From NCBI RefSeq assembly GCF_030271255.1, contig NZ_JASJOM010000006.1:186001-250000 (forward strand): 64,000 nt of DNA, read 5' to 3'. The position numbers and the translations under genes were made by a program. The notes under the pieces were generated by a model that had not been told where the DNA came from, searched no databases, and was given only the letters and a program-made list of their open reading frames with translations. Numbering within the stretch: position 1 is the stretch's first letter; every line of letters starts with the position of its first letter. The DNA is from Peribacillus folii (GTDB taxonomy: Bacteria; Bacillota; Bacilli; Bacillales; DSM-1321). This document shows, piece by piece, positions 35,148 through 44,765 of the stretch.

Positions 35148-36260
35148 TTGACCTTTAGTAAGATCCCGGTACGAAAAAAGATTGAGGAATTAAGTCCTTA
35201 TGTATCCGGTAAACCGATTGAAGAAGTGCAGCGTGAATTAGGCCTTGAAACAATCGTCAAGTTGGCCTCGAATGAGAATCCTTACGGCTGCTCACCTTTA
35301 GCAAAAGAAGCCATGATTTCCGAAATGGCGCAAGCATCCTTTTACCCTGAAGGTATGGCTCCGTCATTAGCTGAAAAACTGGCAAGGAAATTATCCATCA
35401 AGCAAGATCAAATCATCCTGGGGAATGGATCGGATGAAGTGATACGGCTGTTAACACGAACATATATCCAACAAAATGACGAGGCCATCATGGCTGATGT
35501 CACTTTTCCGCGCTATGAAACGAATGTTTTGATCGACGGCGGTACACCTGTCAAAATCCCGCTCGTGAATGGCGTGCATGACCTTCAGCGGATGCATGAA
35601 GCCATAACGGAAAATACGAGAATGATATTTGTCTGTAATCCCAATAATCCGACTGGAACGATCGTTCAAAAGGAAAGGTTAAGAGCCTTCATCGAAAAAG
35701 TTCCGAAACATATTTTACTGATTGTTGACGAAGCTTATTATGAGTATGTCAATGATGAAGACTATTTGGAAACTTTGCCCCTTTTACATGGTCATGCAAA
35801 TCTTGTCATCTTACGTACGTTTTCAAAAATTCATGGCTTGGCTGCATTAAGGATCGGATACGGTATAATGGACGCCACCATCATCCAAGAGCTCATTAAA
35901 GTGAAAGAACCCTTCAATACGAACCGGCTTGCCCAGTCTGCAGCATTCGCCTCGTTGGATGACGATGATTTTGTAGAGCAATGCGCGCGCAGGAACGAGG
36001 AGGGACGAAACTACTTGGAAAATGAGCTGACAAGGATGGGTTTGTCATTCTTTCCGTCTCACGCCAATTTTTTAATGATCAAGCTGAACCAGCCTGGCAA
36101 GGATGTTTTCGAGAAGCTCTTGGCTTCCGGTGTCATCATTCGTCCTGGTCATCTGCTTGGGTATGATGATACGATCCGTGTGACTATCGGCACGCTGCAT
36201 GAAAACGAGAAATTCATAACGAGCTTGCAAAATGCAATGAATGAAACGGCTAGTGTATAA
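35148..36260 (+). CDS. hisC: histidinol-phosphate / aromatic aminotransferase HisC
   Basis: This 370-residue class I/II PLP aminotransferase has LASNENPYGCSPLAKEAM (about 39-56), NPNNPTGT (about 165), DEAYYEYV (about 195) and the PLP lysine in TFSKIHGLAALRIGYG (about 224). TTG 35148 is used, 8 bp after AAAAGGAGG. No other his genes are nearby, so this is probably a stand-alone copy. Bacillus HisC enzymes also transaminate aromatic amino acids. Its position between an Lrp regulator and an amino acid permease favours an amino acid-responsive role. Confidence 0.88.
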   Translation: MTFSKIPVRKKIEELSPYVSGKPIEEVQRELGLETIVKLASNENPYGCSPLAKEAMISEMAQASFYPEGMAPSLAEKLARKLSIKQDQIILGNGSDEVIRLLTRTYIQQNDEAIMADVTFPRYETNVLIDGGTPVKIPLVNGVHDLQRMHEAITENTRMIFVCNPNNPTGTIVQKERLRAFIEKVPKHILLIVDEAYYEYVNDEDYLETLPLLHGHANLVILRTFSKIHGLAALRIGYGIMDATIIQELIKVKEPFNTNRLAQSAAFASLDDDDFVEQCARRNEEGRNYLENELTRMGLSFFPSHANFLMIKLNQPGKDVFEKLLASGVIIRPGHLLGYDDTIRVTIGTLHENEKFITSLQNAMNETASV

Positions 36261-36279
36261 CTCAAAGGAAGGATAAAAA

Positions 36280-36317
36280 ATACGGCATGGACGCTATCGC
36301 TCATGCCGTATCTTTTA
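36280..36317. terminator. bidirectional terminator between hisC and the permease
   Basis: ATACGGCATG pairs with CATGCCGTAT, followed by CTTTTA on the plus strand and preceded by A6 for the convergent gene. Confidence 0.8.
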
Positions 36318-36324
36318 TGTGGAT

Positions 36325-37704
36325 TCATTTGATGGAATCCTTTTTCATGATGGTAGGTTCCTGACCATCCGCCCTTTTAAATTTAAAAATCGAAATGACG
36401 GTTAATGCAGCCAGCACCAGAAGACAGGTTACGATACTGATTCGATTTTGTTCACTAAACACGAAACTGAGGCTAATGATGCTTAAAATGATGGCTGCAA
36501 ATGTCGTTACATATGGAAAACCCCACACTGTAAAGCTCGGGACCTCAGCATATGAACGGCGAAGTTTCAGCTGTGCAAAACAAATGCTGATCCATACTAG
36601 TGAAACGACAAAGCCCGGTATCGCCATTAACAAAAGAAATGCTTTGTCCTGTGCAACGTAGGTGATCATCGAACCGACCACCAAAACAACGGCACTAAGC
36701 ACCAAACTATACATCGGAACGCCATTTTTAGAAACATATGAGAACGATTTTGGAGCTTCCCCTTCGGCAGCCAAAGAATGCAGCATCCGGGTACAACCAT
36801 ATATTCCGGAATTAGCGGCTGATAAAACAGCCGTAATTAGAATGAAGTTCATGATATGGGCAGACCCTTGGAAGCCGGACATTGAGAGAACTTGGACAAA
36901 CGGACTCGATTGGTCGGTAATCTCGTTCCATGGAATCAGCCCGCAAATGACAAGTATCGGCAAAGTGAAGAATAAAATGATTCTCCAAATATAGCTTTTG
37001 ATGACCTTTGGCAAGATGCGCTCTGCATCTTTAGCTTCCGTTACCGTTAATCCGATTAACTCGGAGCCGCCATATGAGAACATCACGATCAATAATGCCG
37101 AAAAGATGGACATCCAGCCATTAGGGAAGAAACCGCCATGCCCTGTAAAATTGTGCAGATAATTAGATCCGTCGCTTGGGATGATACCAAATAAAATACA
37201 AGCTCCCAATACAATGAATAAAATGATCATGGCAATTTTTATGCCTGCAAACCAAAATTCGAATTCACCATAGTTTTTTACATTCATCATATTGACGCCA
37301 ATGATCAAGGCTGCACATGCCAGGCTTAATAACCATAGCGGGACTGCGGGAAGCCAGTATTGCAAGAAGCTTCCTGCCACCACTATCTCGATGACACAGA
37401 CGGACAGCCACATGAAACAATACATCCAGCCAATAATGAAGGAACTGCGCTTGCCGAATGCTTTCCGAATGAAACCCTTCATATTCGTATTCGGGTAAGC
37501 GATTGCCATCTCGGCAATGGCTCCCATGACGACAAGAAGTAATAGTCCTGCAAAAATATAAGTGAAAATTACGCCCGGTCCTGCTAATGAAATGGTTTCG
37601 GCACTTCCTTTAAAAATCCCGGTACCGATTGCCCCTCCCATTGCCATCATGCTAATATGCCGCGGCAGCAATCTCTTTTGAAGTGATCCACCATTTGTTC
37701 CCAT
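36325..37704 (-). CDS. amino acid permease (APC superfamily, AAT family)
   Basis: This 459-residue membrane protein has 12 predicted helices and the conserved first-helix motif MAMGGAIGTGIFKGSA (about 20-35), plus SGIYGCTRMLHSLAAEG (about 300-316) between later helices, typical of the AAT family of proton-coupled amino acid importers. ATG 37704 lies 9 bp after AAGGAGG, while ATG 37710 is 3 bp from it. The substrate cannot be assigned; neighbours (HisC, Lrp, 2-oxo acid dehydrogenase) suggest aromatic or branched amino acids. Confidence 0.88.
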   Translation of the reverse strand: MGTNGGSLQKRLLPRHISMMAMGGAIGTGIFKGSAETISLAGPGVIFTYIFAGLLLLVVMGAIAEMAIAYPNTNMKGFIRKAFGKRSSFIIGWMYCFMWLSVCVIEIVVAGSFLQYWLPAVPLWLLSLACAALIIGVNMMNVKNYGEFEFWFAGIKIAMIILFIVLGACILFGIIPSDGSNYLHNFTGHGGFFPNGWMSIFSALLIVMFSYGGSELIGLTVTEAKDAERILPKVIKSYIWRIILFFTLPILVICGLIPWNEITDQSSPFVQVLSMSGFQGSAHIMNFILITAVLSAANSGIYGCTRMLHSLAAEGEAPKSFSYVSKNGVPMYSLVLSAVVLVVGSMITYVAQDKAFLLLMAIPGFVVSLVWISICFAQLKLRRSYAEVPSFTVWGFPYVTTFAAIILSIISLSFVFSEQNRISIVTCLLVLAALTVISIFKFKRADGQEPTIMKKDSIK

Positions 37705-38050
37705 TTGCATCTGCCTCCTTCATCCATAAGTGTTTACTATAAAAACTAAAAATACCCCATTCAAACCAGTGAATGGCGACTTGATAGGTTAGATTCTCAT
37801 CAACCGTTATGGAAAAAGCGTGGAAGCCTGCACTGCTTGCTTGAGAAACCACTTCTTCACAAATTAAAAATATATCAATATGCGGGTAGTTTTACAAGAG
37901 GAAACATTGTAAGCTCTTACAGTTACTGTATGCCTAAACGTCATTTTTTCGTTGTGATATGACCGGTTATACTGGCCAATATGCTGATACCATTGGCCTT
38001 GCACCCAAATCAGGGGACTACATTGGTAATCCCCATGAATTAAGAATATT
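37705..38050. other. intergenic region between permease and 2-oxo acid dehydrogenase operon
   Basis: It contains two hairpins after the lpd-like gene: GGCCAAT (37974-37980) with ATTGGCC (37992-37998), and GGGGA/TCCCC at about 38013-38034. Neither has a T tract. The remaining DNA is AT-rich. I looked for a T-box leader ahead of the permease and found none of its conserved blocks. Confidence 0.45.
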
Positions 38051-39475
38051 TTAATTATTCACGATGTGAATCGCATGTCCTAAAGCAGCTTCTGCCGCTT
38101 CCATCCATACTTCCGATAAAGTTGGATGCGGATGGATGCTGAGGGCGATATCTTCGACCCGAGCAGCCAATTCAAGTGCGAGAACGCCTTCGCCTATCAG
38201 GTTGGAGGCATCAGGACCTACCATATGCATACCAAGCAATATGTGGCTTTTCTCATCCACGACCACTTCAGCGAATCCCTTCATTTCATTCGTAGCAAGA
38301 GCCCTGCCATTCGCACTGAATGGGAATCTTCCTGTCTTGACGCTGTAGCCTTTCCGCTCGGCTTCTTCACGAGTGATGCCAACTCCTGCTATTTGCGGAT
38401 CCGAGAAGATGACGTATGGGACATAAGCTGAATCATTGGCACTTGGCATCCCACAAATCACCTCCGCTGCCACCACCCCCTGTTTTGCCGCCCGATGAGC
38501 AAGCGCTGGGCCAGGTGTAATGTCCCCGATGGCAAAAATGCTCGGCACATTCGTTCGGCATTCCATGTCCACGGTAATATGGCCTTTTTCTCCTGTGATA
38601 ACTCCAGCCCGATTCAGACCTATTTCTTCCGTATTGGGAACTCTTCCGATAGTAACAAGCGATTTTTCGCTGACGATCACTTTTGAACCCAGCTTTTCCG
38701 AATGAACATGAAGATGCACCTGACCGTCCACGACAGTCGCCTTTTCTACCCTGGCAGAAGTCAATACATCCATTTCAAGCTTCCTTATATGTTGGCTGAC
38801 CTCCTTGACCAGGTTTCCGGCAACCTGAGGAAGGATGCGGTCGGCCATCTCGATGATGGTCACTTTAGTGCCTAGCTTTGCATATGCCATGCCCAATTCA
38901 ATTCCAATATAGCCTCCGCCGATGATCGACAGGCTTTCTGGAACTTGCTTCAGCTGCAAAGAGGCGGTGGAGTCCAGTATATACTCTCCATCCACTTCGA
39001 TGAATGAAGGAATGAAGGGTCTCGATCCCGTCGCAATGATTGCTTGCTCAAACTTGTAGGTTTCAAAATCTCCATCGGTTTCCACACCAACCCGATCATC
39101 CGACAAAAAAGTCGCGTGACCTTTGACCATGGTCACTCCATTTTCTTCACATAAATGGGCTATCCCCTGAGTTAACCGGGAAATGATTCCACCCTTCCAA
39201 TCCTGCCAAACATTAAGATCCATGCTGATGCTTTCCTGTGGAAGCTTGATTCCCATTTTACTTAAGTCACCAAGCTTTTGGAATTGCTCCGCCGAATGTA
39301 TCAGAGCCTTCGAAGGGATGCACCCTTTATTGAGGCAAACGCCGCCGAGCCGATCCCTTTCCACCAGGACGACCGTTTTCCCCAACTGTCCGAGACGGAT
39401 AGCCGCTGCATACCCTCCCGGACCTCCTCCGATGATTACAACATCTGTTTCAACAGCAACTTCCCCTACTACCAT
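38051..39475 (-). CDS. dihydrolipoyl dehydrogenase (E3)
   Basis: This 474-residue flavoenzyme reoxidises the lipoyl group of the E2 encoded upstream. FAD-binding GGGPGG is at 16-21, redox-active Cys47/Cys52 in GGVCLNKGCIPSKAL, the NAD-binding GGGYIGIELG at about 185, FAIGDITPGPALAHRA at about 315 and the catalytic His in SIHPHPTLSEVWMEA near the C terminus. Its ATG overlaps the E2 stop (TAATG). It is the last gene of the four-gene complex operon and is probably dedicated to it. Confidence 0.93.
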   Translation of the reverse strand: MVVGEVAVETDVVIIGGGPGGYAAAIRLGQLGKTVVLVERDRLGGVCLNKGCIPSKALIHSAEQFQKLGDLSKMGIKLPQESISMDLNVWQDWKGGIISRLTQGIAHLCEENGVTMVKGHATFLSDDRVGVETDGDFETYKFEQAIIATGSRPFIPSFIEVDGEYILDSTASLQLKQVPESLSIIGGGYIGIELGMAYAKLGTKVTIIEMADRILPQVAGNLVKEVSQHIRKLEMDVLTSARVEKATVVDGQVHLHVHSEKLGSKVIVSEKSLVTIGRVPNTEEIGLNRAGVITGEKGHITVDMECRTNVPSIFAIGDITPGPALAHRAAKQGVVAAEVICGMPSANDSAYVPYVIFSDPQIAGVGITREEAERKGYSVKTGRFPFSANGRALATNEMKGFAEVVVDEKSHILLGMHMVGPDASNLIGEGVLALELAARVEDIALSIHPHPTLSEVWMEAAEAALGHAIHIVNN

Positions 39476-40752
39476 TATCTCATCTCCACAACTAAACGAA
39501 TTGGATTCTCCAGCAGTTCCTTGATCCGATTGGTAAACTGTACAGCTGTGACACCATCAATCAAGCGATGATCGAAGGATAAAGACATATTCATCATCAA
39601 ACGGATAACACCCTCCAAATCACGAACGACCATGCGCGGTTCCATTTTATGCAGCGCCAGTATTGCAGCTTCCGGGTAGTTGATAATCGGGGTCGCGTGC
39701 ACACCTCCAATCGGTCCTACATTGCTGATAGTAAATGTACTCCCTGTAATTTGCTCCAGGCTCAGCTTCCCCTCCCTTGCTTCGGTTGCCAGCTGCCTGA
39801 TTTCATCAGCCAATTGAAAAATCGTTTTTTGATCTGCATGTTTTATGACGGGAACTATCAGACCCTCGCTCGTATTGGTTGCAATCCCGATATGATAATA
39901 GTGTTTCAGGATGATTTCATTGGTCGTCTCATCTATGGAAGCGTTTAAGGTCTTGAACTCCTTTAAAGCAATCACGATGGCCTTGACGAAAAACGGTAAA
40001 AAAGTTAATTTTATTTCTTTGTCTTCGGAATAGGCCTTTAATTGATCCTTCAATTCCTTCAGTGCTTCCATTTCCAATTCATCTACATGGGTGACGTGGG
40101 GAATGGTTGAAACCGACTTCACCATATGTTCAGCGATTTTCTTACGGATCCCCTTTAACCGGATGCGCTCCTCCATCCCAGTTTCCGCACTCGTTGGCTG
40201 ATTGACCTTCTTTTCCGGCTCCCGCTTGCGAAGGATCCTGTCATTGCTGTGAACGGGATGTTCCCGCAAGTCCGAATTGGATTGTGCAAACTGCAGCAAA
40301 TCGCTTTCGATTATTCGTCCAGCCGGTCCCGTCCCCATCACCAGCTGGAGGTCAATCTTCATTTCCCTCGCCATTTGGCGCACGAACGGTGTTGCCAATG
40401 CGCGCCCTGCCTCAGGTGGCCATGGGCTTGCCAATCGATCCCCTCCTTCTTCATCACACGGCTGCAACTGGGATCTATCACGTTCATCACTGGCCGGTTC
40501 CTTTGATGGCAGTTCACCTTCTTCTTGTATGGTGAAGATGGTGGTCCCCACTTCCACAGTATCGCCTGCGGAAAAAAGGATAGTCTTGACCACTCCGGTA
40601 ATAGGAGCAGTCAATTCGGCATTGACCTTATCCGTTTGCACTTCAACGATGGGCTGATCCTGCGTCACCGCATCTCCTTCTTTAATCAGCCATTGGATGA
40701 TTTCTCCTTCATGCATTCCTTCCCCTACATCAGGAAGCTTGAATTCAATCAT
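39475..40752 (-). CDS. 2-oxo acid dehydrogenase E2 (dihydrolipoamide acyltransferase)
   Basis: This 425-residue protein has one lipoyl domain with Lys42 in EVQTDKVNAELTAP, a linker, a peripheral subunit-binding domain (about 117-152, ATPFVRQMAREMKIDLQLV and GPAGRIIESDL) and a C-terminal acyltransferase ending with SFDHRLIDGVTAV, which carries the catalytic His and Asp. Acyl specificity (acetyl or branched) cannot be read from these motifs. ATG 40752 is preceded by GGGGAGGAAGGGC; the frame runs a further 24 bp upstream without a site. Confidence 0.92.
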   Translation of the reverse strand: MIEFKLPDVGEGMHEGEIIQWLIKEGDAVTQDQPIVEVQTDKVNAELTAPITGVVKTILFSAGDTVEVGTTIFTIQEEGELPSKEPASDERDRSQLQPCDEEGGDRLASPWPPEAGRALATPFVRQMAREMKIDLQLVMGTGPAGRIIESDLLQFAQSNSDLREHPVHSNDRILRKREPEKKVNQPTSAETGMEERIRLKGIRKKIAEHMVKSVSTIPHVTHVDELEMEALKELKDQLKAYSEDKEIKLTFLPFFVKAIVIALKEFKTLNASIDETTNEIILKHYYHIGIATNTSEGLIVPVIKHADQKTIFQLADEIRQLATEAREGKLSLEQITGSTFTISNVGPIGGVHATPIINYPEAAILALHKMEPRMVVRDLEGVIRLMMNMSLSFDHRLIDGVTAVQFTNRIKELLENPIRLVVEMR

Positions 40753-40778
40753 GCCCTTCCTCCCCTTCCTAATCACAT

Positions 40779-41765
40779 TTAGAATGAAATCGTTTCGACT
40801 ATCCCCTGTTTCACACGTTCGACAGTCGGCAGATAATGATCTTCTATAGAAAACGGTGGGACCGGGACATCGAATCCAGTGACACGCTTAATCGGAGCTT
40901 TCAGGTAAATGAGAGCTTCATCATTAATGATGGAGATGATTTCCGCACCTAATCCAGCTGTCTTATGAGCTTCATGGACGATCAGTGCGCGACCCGTTTT
41001 TTTGATGGACTGGACAATCGCATCCCGATCCAAAGGGTATAATGTGCGCAAATCTACCACCTCACACTTCCAGCCTTTTTCTTTCTCGATTTTCCTTGCG
41101 GCATTCAATGCTTCCCTTAACATGGTCCCCCAGGCAAAAATGGTCAGGTCACTTCCCTCCTGGACCACTTTTGCCTGACCGATTGGAATCCGGTACATTT
41201 CTTCCGGTACGTCTTCCTTAAAAGCCCGATATAATTTAGTCGGTTCCAAGAAAATCACCGGATCTGGATCTTCAATGGCGGAAATGAGCAGCCCCTTCGC
41301 ATCGTGAGGATTGCTTGGTGCCACCACCTTTAAACCAGGGGTATGGGCAAAAAAGGCTTCGACACTTTCAGAATGAAGTTCCGGACCTCTTATTCCCGCT
41401 CCATAAGGCGTACGAATCACAAGCGGTACCCCAAATTGCCCGCGGGTCCGATATCTCATACGGGCTGCATGTGAAATGAGCTGTTCGAAACCGGGATAAA
41501 TAAAGGCTAGGAATTGAATCTCCACTATCGGCAGCATCCCATTAAGCGATAAGCCGATGGCAGAACCGATGATCCCAGACTCAGCCAAAGGAGTATCGAC
41601 AATGCGATTTTCGCCATACTTTTCATGAAGCCCTTCCGTCGACCTAAAGACCCCTCCGTTCACTCCAATGTCCTCGCCCATTATCATGACACGATCATCA
41701 TGATCAAGCTTTTGATCCATCGCTTCCGTAATAGCCTGGAGCATCGTTAGGCTTTTGCCCATCAT
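40779..41765 (-). CDS. 2-oxo acid dehydrogenase E1 beta subunit
   Basis: This 328-residue subunit of the thiamine diphosphate-dependent E1 has VMIMGEDIGVNGGVFRSTEGL (about 27-47, quoted in part as the Glu-containing ThDP-activating loop), DTPLAESGIIGSAIGLS and RTPYGAGIRGPELHSES. The start overlaps the E1 alpha stop (ATGA). It pairs with the alpha subunit as an alpha2beta2 enzyme. E1 beta sequences of pyruvate and branched-chain complexes are similar, so the substrate is left open. Confidence 0.92.
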   Translation of the reverse strand: MMGKSLTMLQAITEAMDQKLDHDDRVMIMGEDIGVNGGVFRSTEGLHEKYGENRIVDTPLAESGIIGSAIGLSLNGMLPIVEIQFLAFIYPGFEQLISHAARMRYRTRGQFGVPLVIRTPYGAGIRGPELHSESVEAFFAHTPGLKVVAPSNPHDAKGLLISAIEDPDPVIFLEPTKLYRAFKEDVPEEMYRIPIGQAKVVQEGSDLTIFAWGTMLREALNAARKIEKEKGWKCEVVDLRTLYPLDRDAIVQSIKKTGRALIVHEAHKTAGLGAEIISIINDEALIYLKAPIKRVTGFDVPVPPFSIEDHYLPTVERVKQGIVETISF

Positions 41766-42874
41766 TTCTTCACACCCTTCTTTAGGATTTGCTTCAATTC
41801 TTGCCGCTGTTCCTTTAGATGCCATGATTCCCCGGCATATACATGATTGAACATTTCAAGAGGTTCCGATTTCGGATAAGCTTCCGCTTTTTGAAGGTGA
41901 AGATCTATCAGTTCATTGAACTGCTTGCTACTCTTTTCTTCTTGTTCCTCATTCCAGAGACCCTCTTTTTCCAAGAACCTTTTTAAGCGGGCAATCGGAT
42001 CGCGATTTTCCCTCCAAAATGTTGAGATTTCGTTTTGATTACGATATATGTTCGGATTATCTGCCGTAGTATGGGCACCATAGCGAAAGGTAATCGCTTC
42101 AATCAGAGTCGGCCCTTCACCCTTAAGTCCCCTTTCGACAGCCTTCCTCACGGCAAGCCAGACGGCGAAAATATCATTTCCATCGACCCTGACCCCGTGA
42201 ATGTCATATGCGGAGGCTCGCTGGGATATCGTTTTAGAGGCGGATTGCTTCTCAAAAGGCATACTGATCGCATAGCCATTGTTTTGACAGAAAAAGATCG
42301 TCGGGGTCTTATAAACTCCTGCAAAATTCAACGCCTCATGAAAATCCCCTTCAGAAGTGGCGCCATCACCAAAATAAGCTATGCTCACATTCTCCTCACC
42401 CTTAAGCCTACTTGCCCAAGCCGTACCCACCGCATGAACCAGTTGAGTGGCAATGGGGACACTAGGCGGCAGTATCCTCTTTCCTTCCGGGCAAACCGAT
42501 CCTTCCAAATGGGCCATCCAGTACAGAAAAACGCGGTATAATTCCTGCCCATGGATGATTGCAGCTCCATGATCACGATATGTGGGAAACATCCAATCCC
42601 CTGCCGACAACGCCAAGGCGCTCCCGACCTGGGCGGCCTCCTGCCCTTCGAATGGCGCATACGTCCCCATTCTCCCTTGACGCTGGAGATTAACTGATTT
42701 ACGGTCAAAAGTCCTGAGTAAAAGCATGCTTTCATACATCTTCACCATCAGTGATTTATCAATTTTCCCATCAATGGTTTCAATGATTTCTCCATCGGGG
42801 GTCAATACACGATACATCTCAGGATCGCCTCCGATTGAATGCGCTTTCATTATTTGGTTTTCCATCTTTTCCAT
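41762..42874 (-). CDS. 2-oxo acid dehydrogenase E1 alpha subunit (PdhA-like)
   Basis: This 370-residue subunit carries the ThDP motif GDGATSEGDFHEALNFAG with QNNGYAIS (about 168-206). NLQRQGRMGTYAPFEGQEAA and ITFRYGAHTTADNP resemble pyruvate dehydrogenase PdhA more than the branched-chain subunit. With E1 beta, E2 and E3 downstream it forms a complete complex. ATG 42874 is 7 bp after GGGGAG. Lrp regulators, HisC and an amino acid permease nearby favour a 2-oxo acid from amino acid breakdown, but pyruvate is possible. Confidence 0.9.
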   Translation of the reverse strand: MEKMENQIMKAHSIGGDPEMYRVLTPDGEIIETIDGKIDKSLMVKMYESMLLLRTFDRKSVNLQRQGRMGTYAPFEGQEAAQVGSALALSAGDWMFPTYRDHGAAIIHGQELYRVFLYWMAHLEGSVCPEGKRILPPSVPIATQLVHAVGTAWASRLKGEENVSIAYFGDGATSEGDFHEALNFAGVYKTPTIFFCQNNGYAISMPFEKQSASKTISQRASAYDIHGVRVDGNDIFAVWLAVRKAVERGLKGEGPTLIEAITFRYGAHTTADNPNIYRNQNEISTFWRENRDPIARLKRFLEKEGLWNEEQEEKSSKQFNELIDLHLQKAEAYPKSEPLEMFNHVYAGESWHLKEQRQELKQILKKGVKK

Positions 42875-43397
42875 TTCTTTTCTCCCCTTAAGTTAGATTT
42901 GTTTCGCAACCTTACCAAGGATTTGAACGGTCATGAAATAATAGCCCAACTTGTTTTTCCGGACTATTTCTGCAAAGGATAAATGCTTTTTATAAACTTC
43001 ATTTGCTTATATAAAAGGATAATACATCAGTGATTTTAATAACATGTAAAATAGAATGAATTTACCGTATTTTACCTTTTTTTAGCATATGTTTTCTAAT
43101 GCTTCGCCTTCATTTTGAAAATATGCTAAATCAAACGAAAAACTTCAAAAATTTCATAACGACCTTAACTGAGTTTCATGAGAATTTAAGTCCGTACCTT
43201 TTTTTAAGACTCAGTTTGTCCAGTGGTTGCTTTAAGCAAATCCCAACCAAAAAGGACCCACCGAATGATGGGTCCTAAAGTGCAAAATAAAATTTGTCCG
43301 TGATTGCCGCTCGACCCTTCATGTATCAGTTTTGAATGCACTTGGGAGCCCGAAGCAGCAATTGCAAGCAAGCCACCGCAGTAAAAATAGGAGGCAT
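42875..43397. other. intergenic region upstream of the 2-oxo acid dehydrogenase operon
   Basis: It holds the iadA terminator (43251-43278) and about 370 bp of AT-rich DNA upstream of the E1 alpha gene. I searched by eye for the GG-N10-GC signature of sigma-54 promoters, which drive bkd operons in B. subtilis, and did not find it. There is no sigma-54 activator gene beside the operon. Confidence 0.45.
43251..43278 (-). terminator. terminator of iadA
   Basis: On the minus strand AGGACCCA pairs with TGGGTCCT and is followed by TTTTTGG. Confidence 0.75.
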
Positions 43398-44573
43398 CTA
43401 TCTTTCAAATATCCCCTTCACCAATGCCGCTCCATCTTTGACCATGAGTTGCCCCATCGCGATGACCGTATCGATTTTAAATGTGTCCTTGTCCATTATG
43501 ATCATATCCGCATCTTTCCCCGCCTTAAGCTGGCCCTTGTTGGGGAGTTTCAAAATACTTGCCGGATTTTCCGTCACGACCCGCAAGGCATCATCTGTGG
43601 CCACTCCATCCACCAAAATAGCATCGACCACGGATTCATAGAGGGACATGCATGACCCCATCCCCAATCCTCGCAGTTTTCCGTCATCATCAAAGTCGGG
43701 GAGGCTTGCTTGCCCATCTGAAGTTAACGTGATCTGCTTGATGCCGACTCCTTCTTCTAGTGCCATTTTTATTGCAGTACTTGCTTTCACTTCTCCTTCT
43801 TCCAGGAATTTCTTGACCGTACTCGTCGTAAAATCGATATAGCCTCCTTTTTTGGCATATGATAATCCTGCTTTGAACACGTGCGGATTTCGATTAATAT
43901 GCGTCGGGTAAAACTGAGTGATCGGAATATCTGTAGTCTCGACAACCTCTTCAATTACCTTTAATTGATTAAGACTGTCGCCCACATGCATATTCACGAT
44001 TCCGCCTTTCCCTGACAGCAGGCCTCCATTTCGGGCCTGGGAGGCAAGTTTGGCAAGTTCTGCCGCAGTAGGCTGCGAAGAGCGGTGATCCGCAATCGCA
44101 ATTTCACCGACACCGATTATCTTGTCGACAAGGATCAAGTCGTCCTCGACCTTGCCTGTCAATGTCCTGACAGGGATATGATAGGAACCGGTATGTACGA
44201 AGCAGCTAATTCCTTCCTCTTCAAGCGCTCTCGCTTTAGCTATCAGTGCAGGCATCGTCCTTGTCGTTCCATCCGTTCCAATCACCCCGACCAATGTCGT
44301 GATTCCAGCAAGCGTAGCATCCGTTAATTGGATTTCAGGAGTCCTCGTCTTGAACCCACCTTCACCGCCTCCGCCAATGATATGTACATGGGCATCGATA
44401 AACCCCGGCACCACGATTTTCCCACTCGCATCTATCACTTCCATTTCAACGAAATCGGCAGGAGCATCAATACGATCCTTAAGGAAGCCGATTTGCCTTC
44501 CAACCACGAGGATGTCTTTTTGCCCCATATATTCCGGTCCATAAATCTCCCCATTTTTTATAAGTGTCAGCAT
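43398..44573 (-). CDS. iadA: isoaspartyl dipeptidase IadA (beta-aspartyl peptidase)
   Basis: This 391-residue amidohydrolase-superfamily enzyme hydrolyses beta-aspartyl dipeptides arising from damaged proteins. The first metal ligands are His62 and His64 in GFIDAHVHIIGGGGEGG; then VHTGSYHIP, the His in NMHVGDSL, FYPTHINRN and the Asp in TLTSDGQASLP, all as expected for IadA. It is near the usual length of about 390. ATG 44573 has GGAGAAGGACTG upstream. It stands alone and has its own terminator. Confidence 0.93.
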   Translation of the reverse strand: MLTLIKNGEIYGPEYMGQKDILVVGRQIGFLKDRIDAPADFVEMEVIDASGKIVVPGFIDAHVHIIGGGGEGGFKTRTPEIQLTDATLAGITTLVGVIGTDGTTRTMPALIAKARALEEEGISCFVHTGSYHIPVRTLTGKVEDDLILVDKIIGVGEIAIADHRSSQPTAAELAKLASQARNGGLLSGKGGIVNMHVGDSLNQLKVIEEVVETTDIPITQFYPTHINRNPHVFKAGLSYAKKGGYIDFTTSTVKKFLEEGEVKASTAIKMALEEGVGIKQITLTSDGQASLPDFDDDGKLRGLGMGSCMSLYESVVDAILVDGVATDDALRVVTENPASILKLPNKGQLKAGKDADMIIMDKDTFKIDTVIAMGQLMVKDGAALVKGIFER

Positions 44574-44765
44574 CAGTCCTTCTCCTTTCAAAAATGTAAA
44601 TACCAAATAGGTTTCAATTTCTTTCACAAGGGTAAATATACAACATAACTCGCTAACGATTACATAAAAAAGACTGAACTTGCTTGGTCATTTTAAAAAA
44701 TTGTAGCCAATCGACATCATGATTATGCTTTTTTGAAAGTATAAAAACTAAAGGAGTAAACGACA

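Noticed and set aside
37711..38050. T-box leader ahead of the amino acid permease
   Set aside because: No T-box sequence, specifier loop or terminator/antiterminator pair is visible on the minus strand.
42875..43250. sigma-54 promoter for the 2-oxo acid dehydrogenase operon
   Set aside because: The nearest match, TTGGTAAGGTTGC, has 7 bases instead of 10 between GG and GC.
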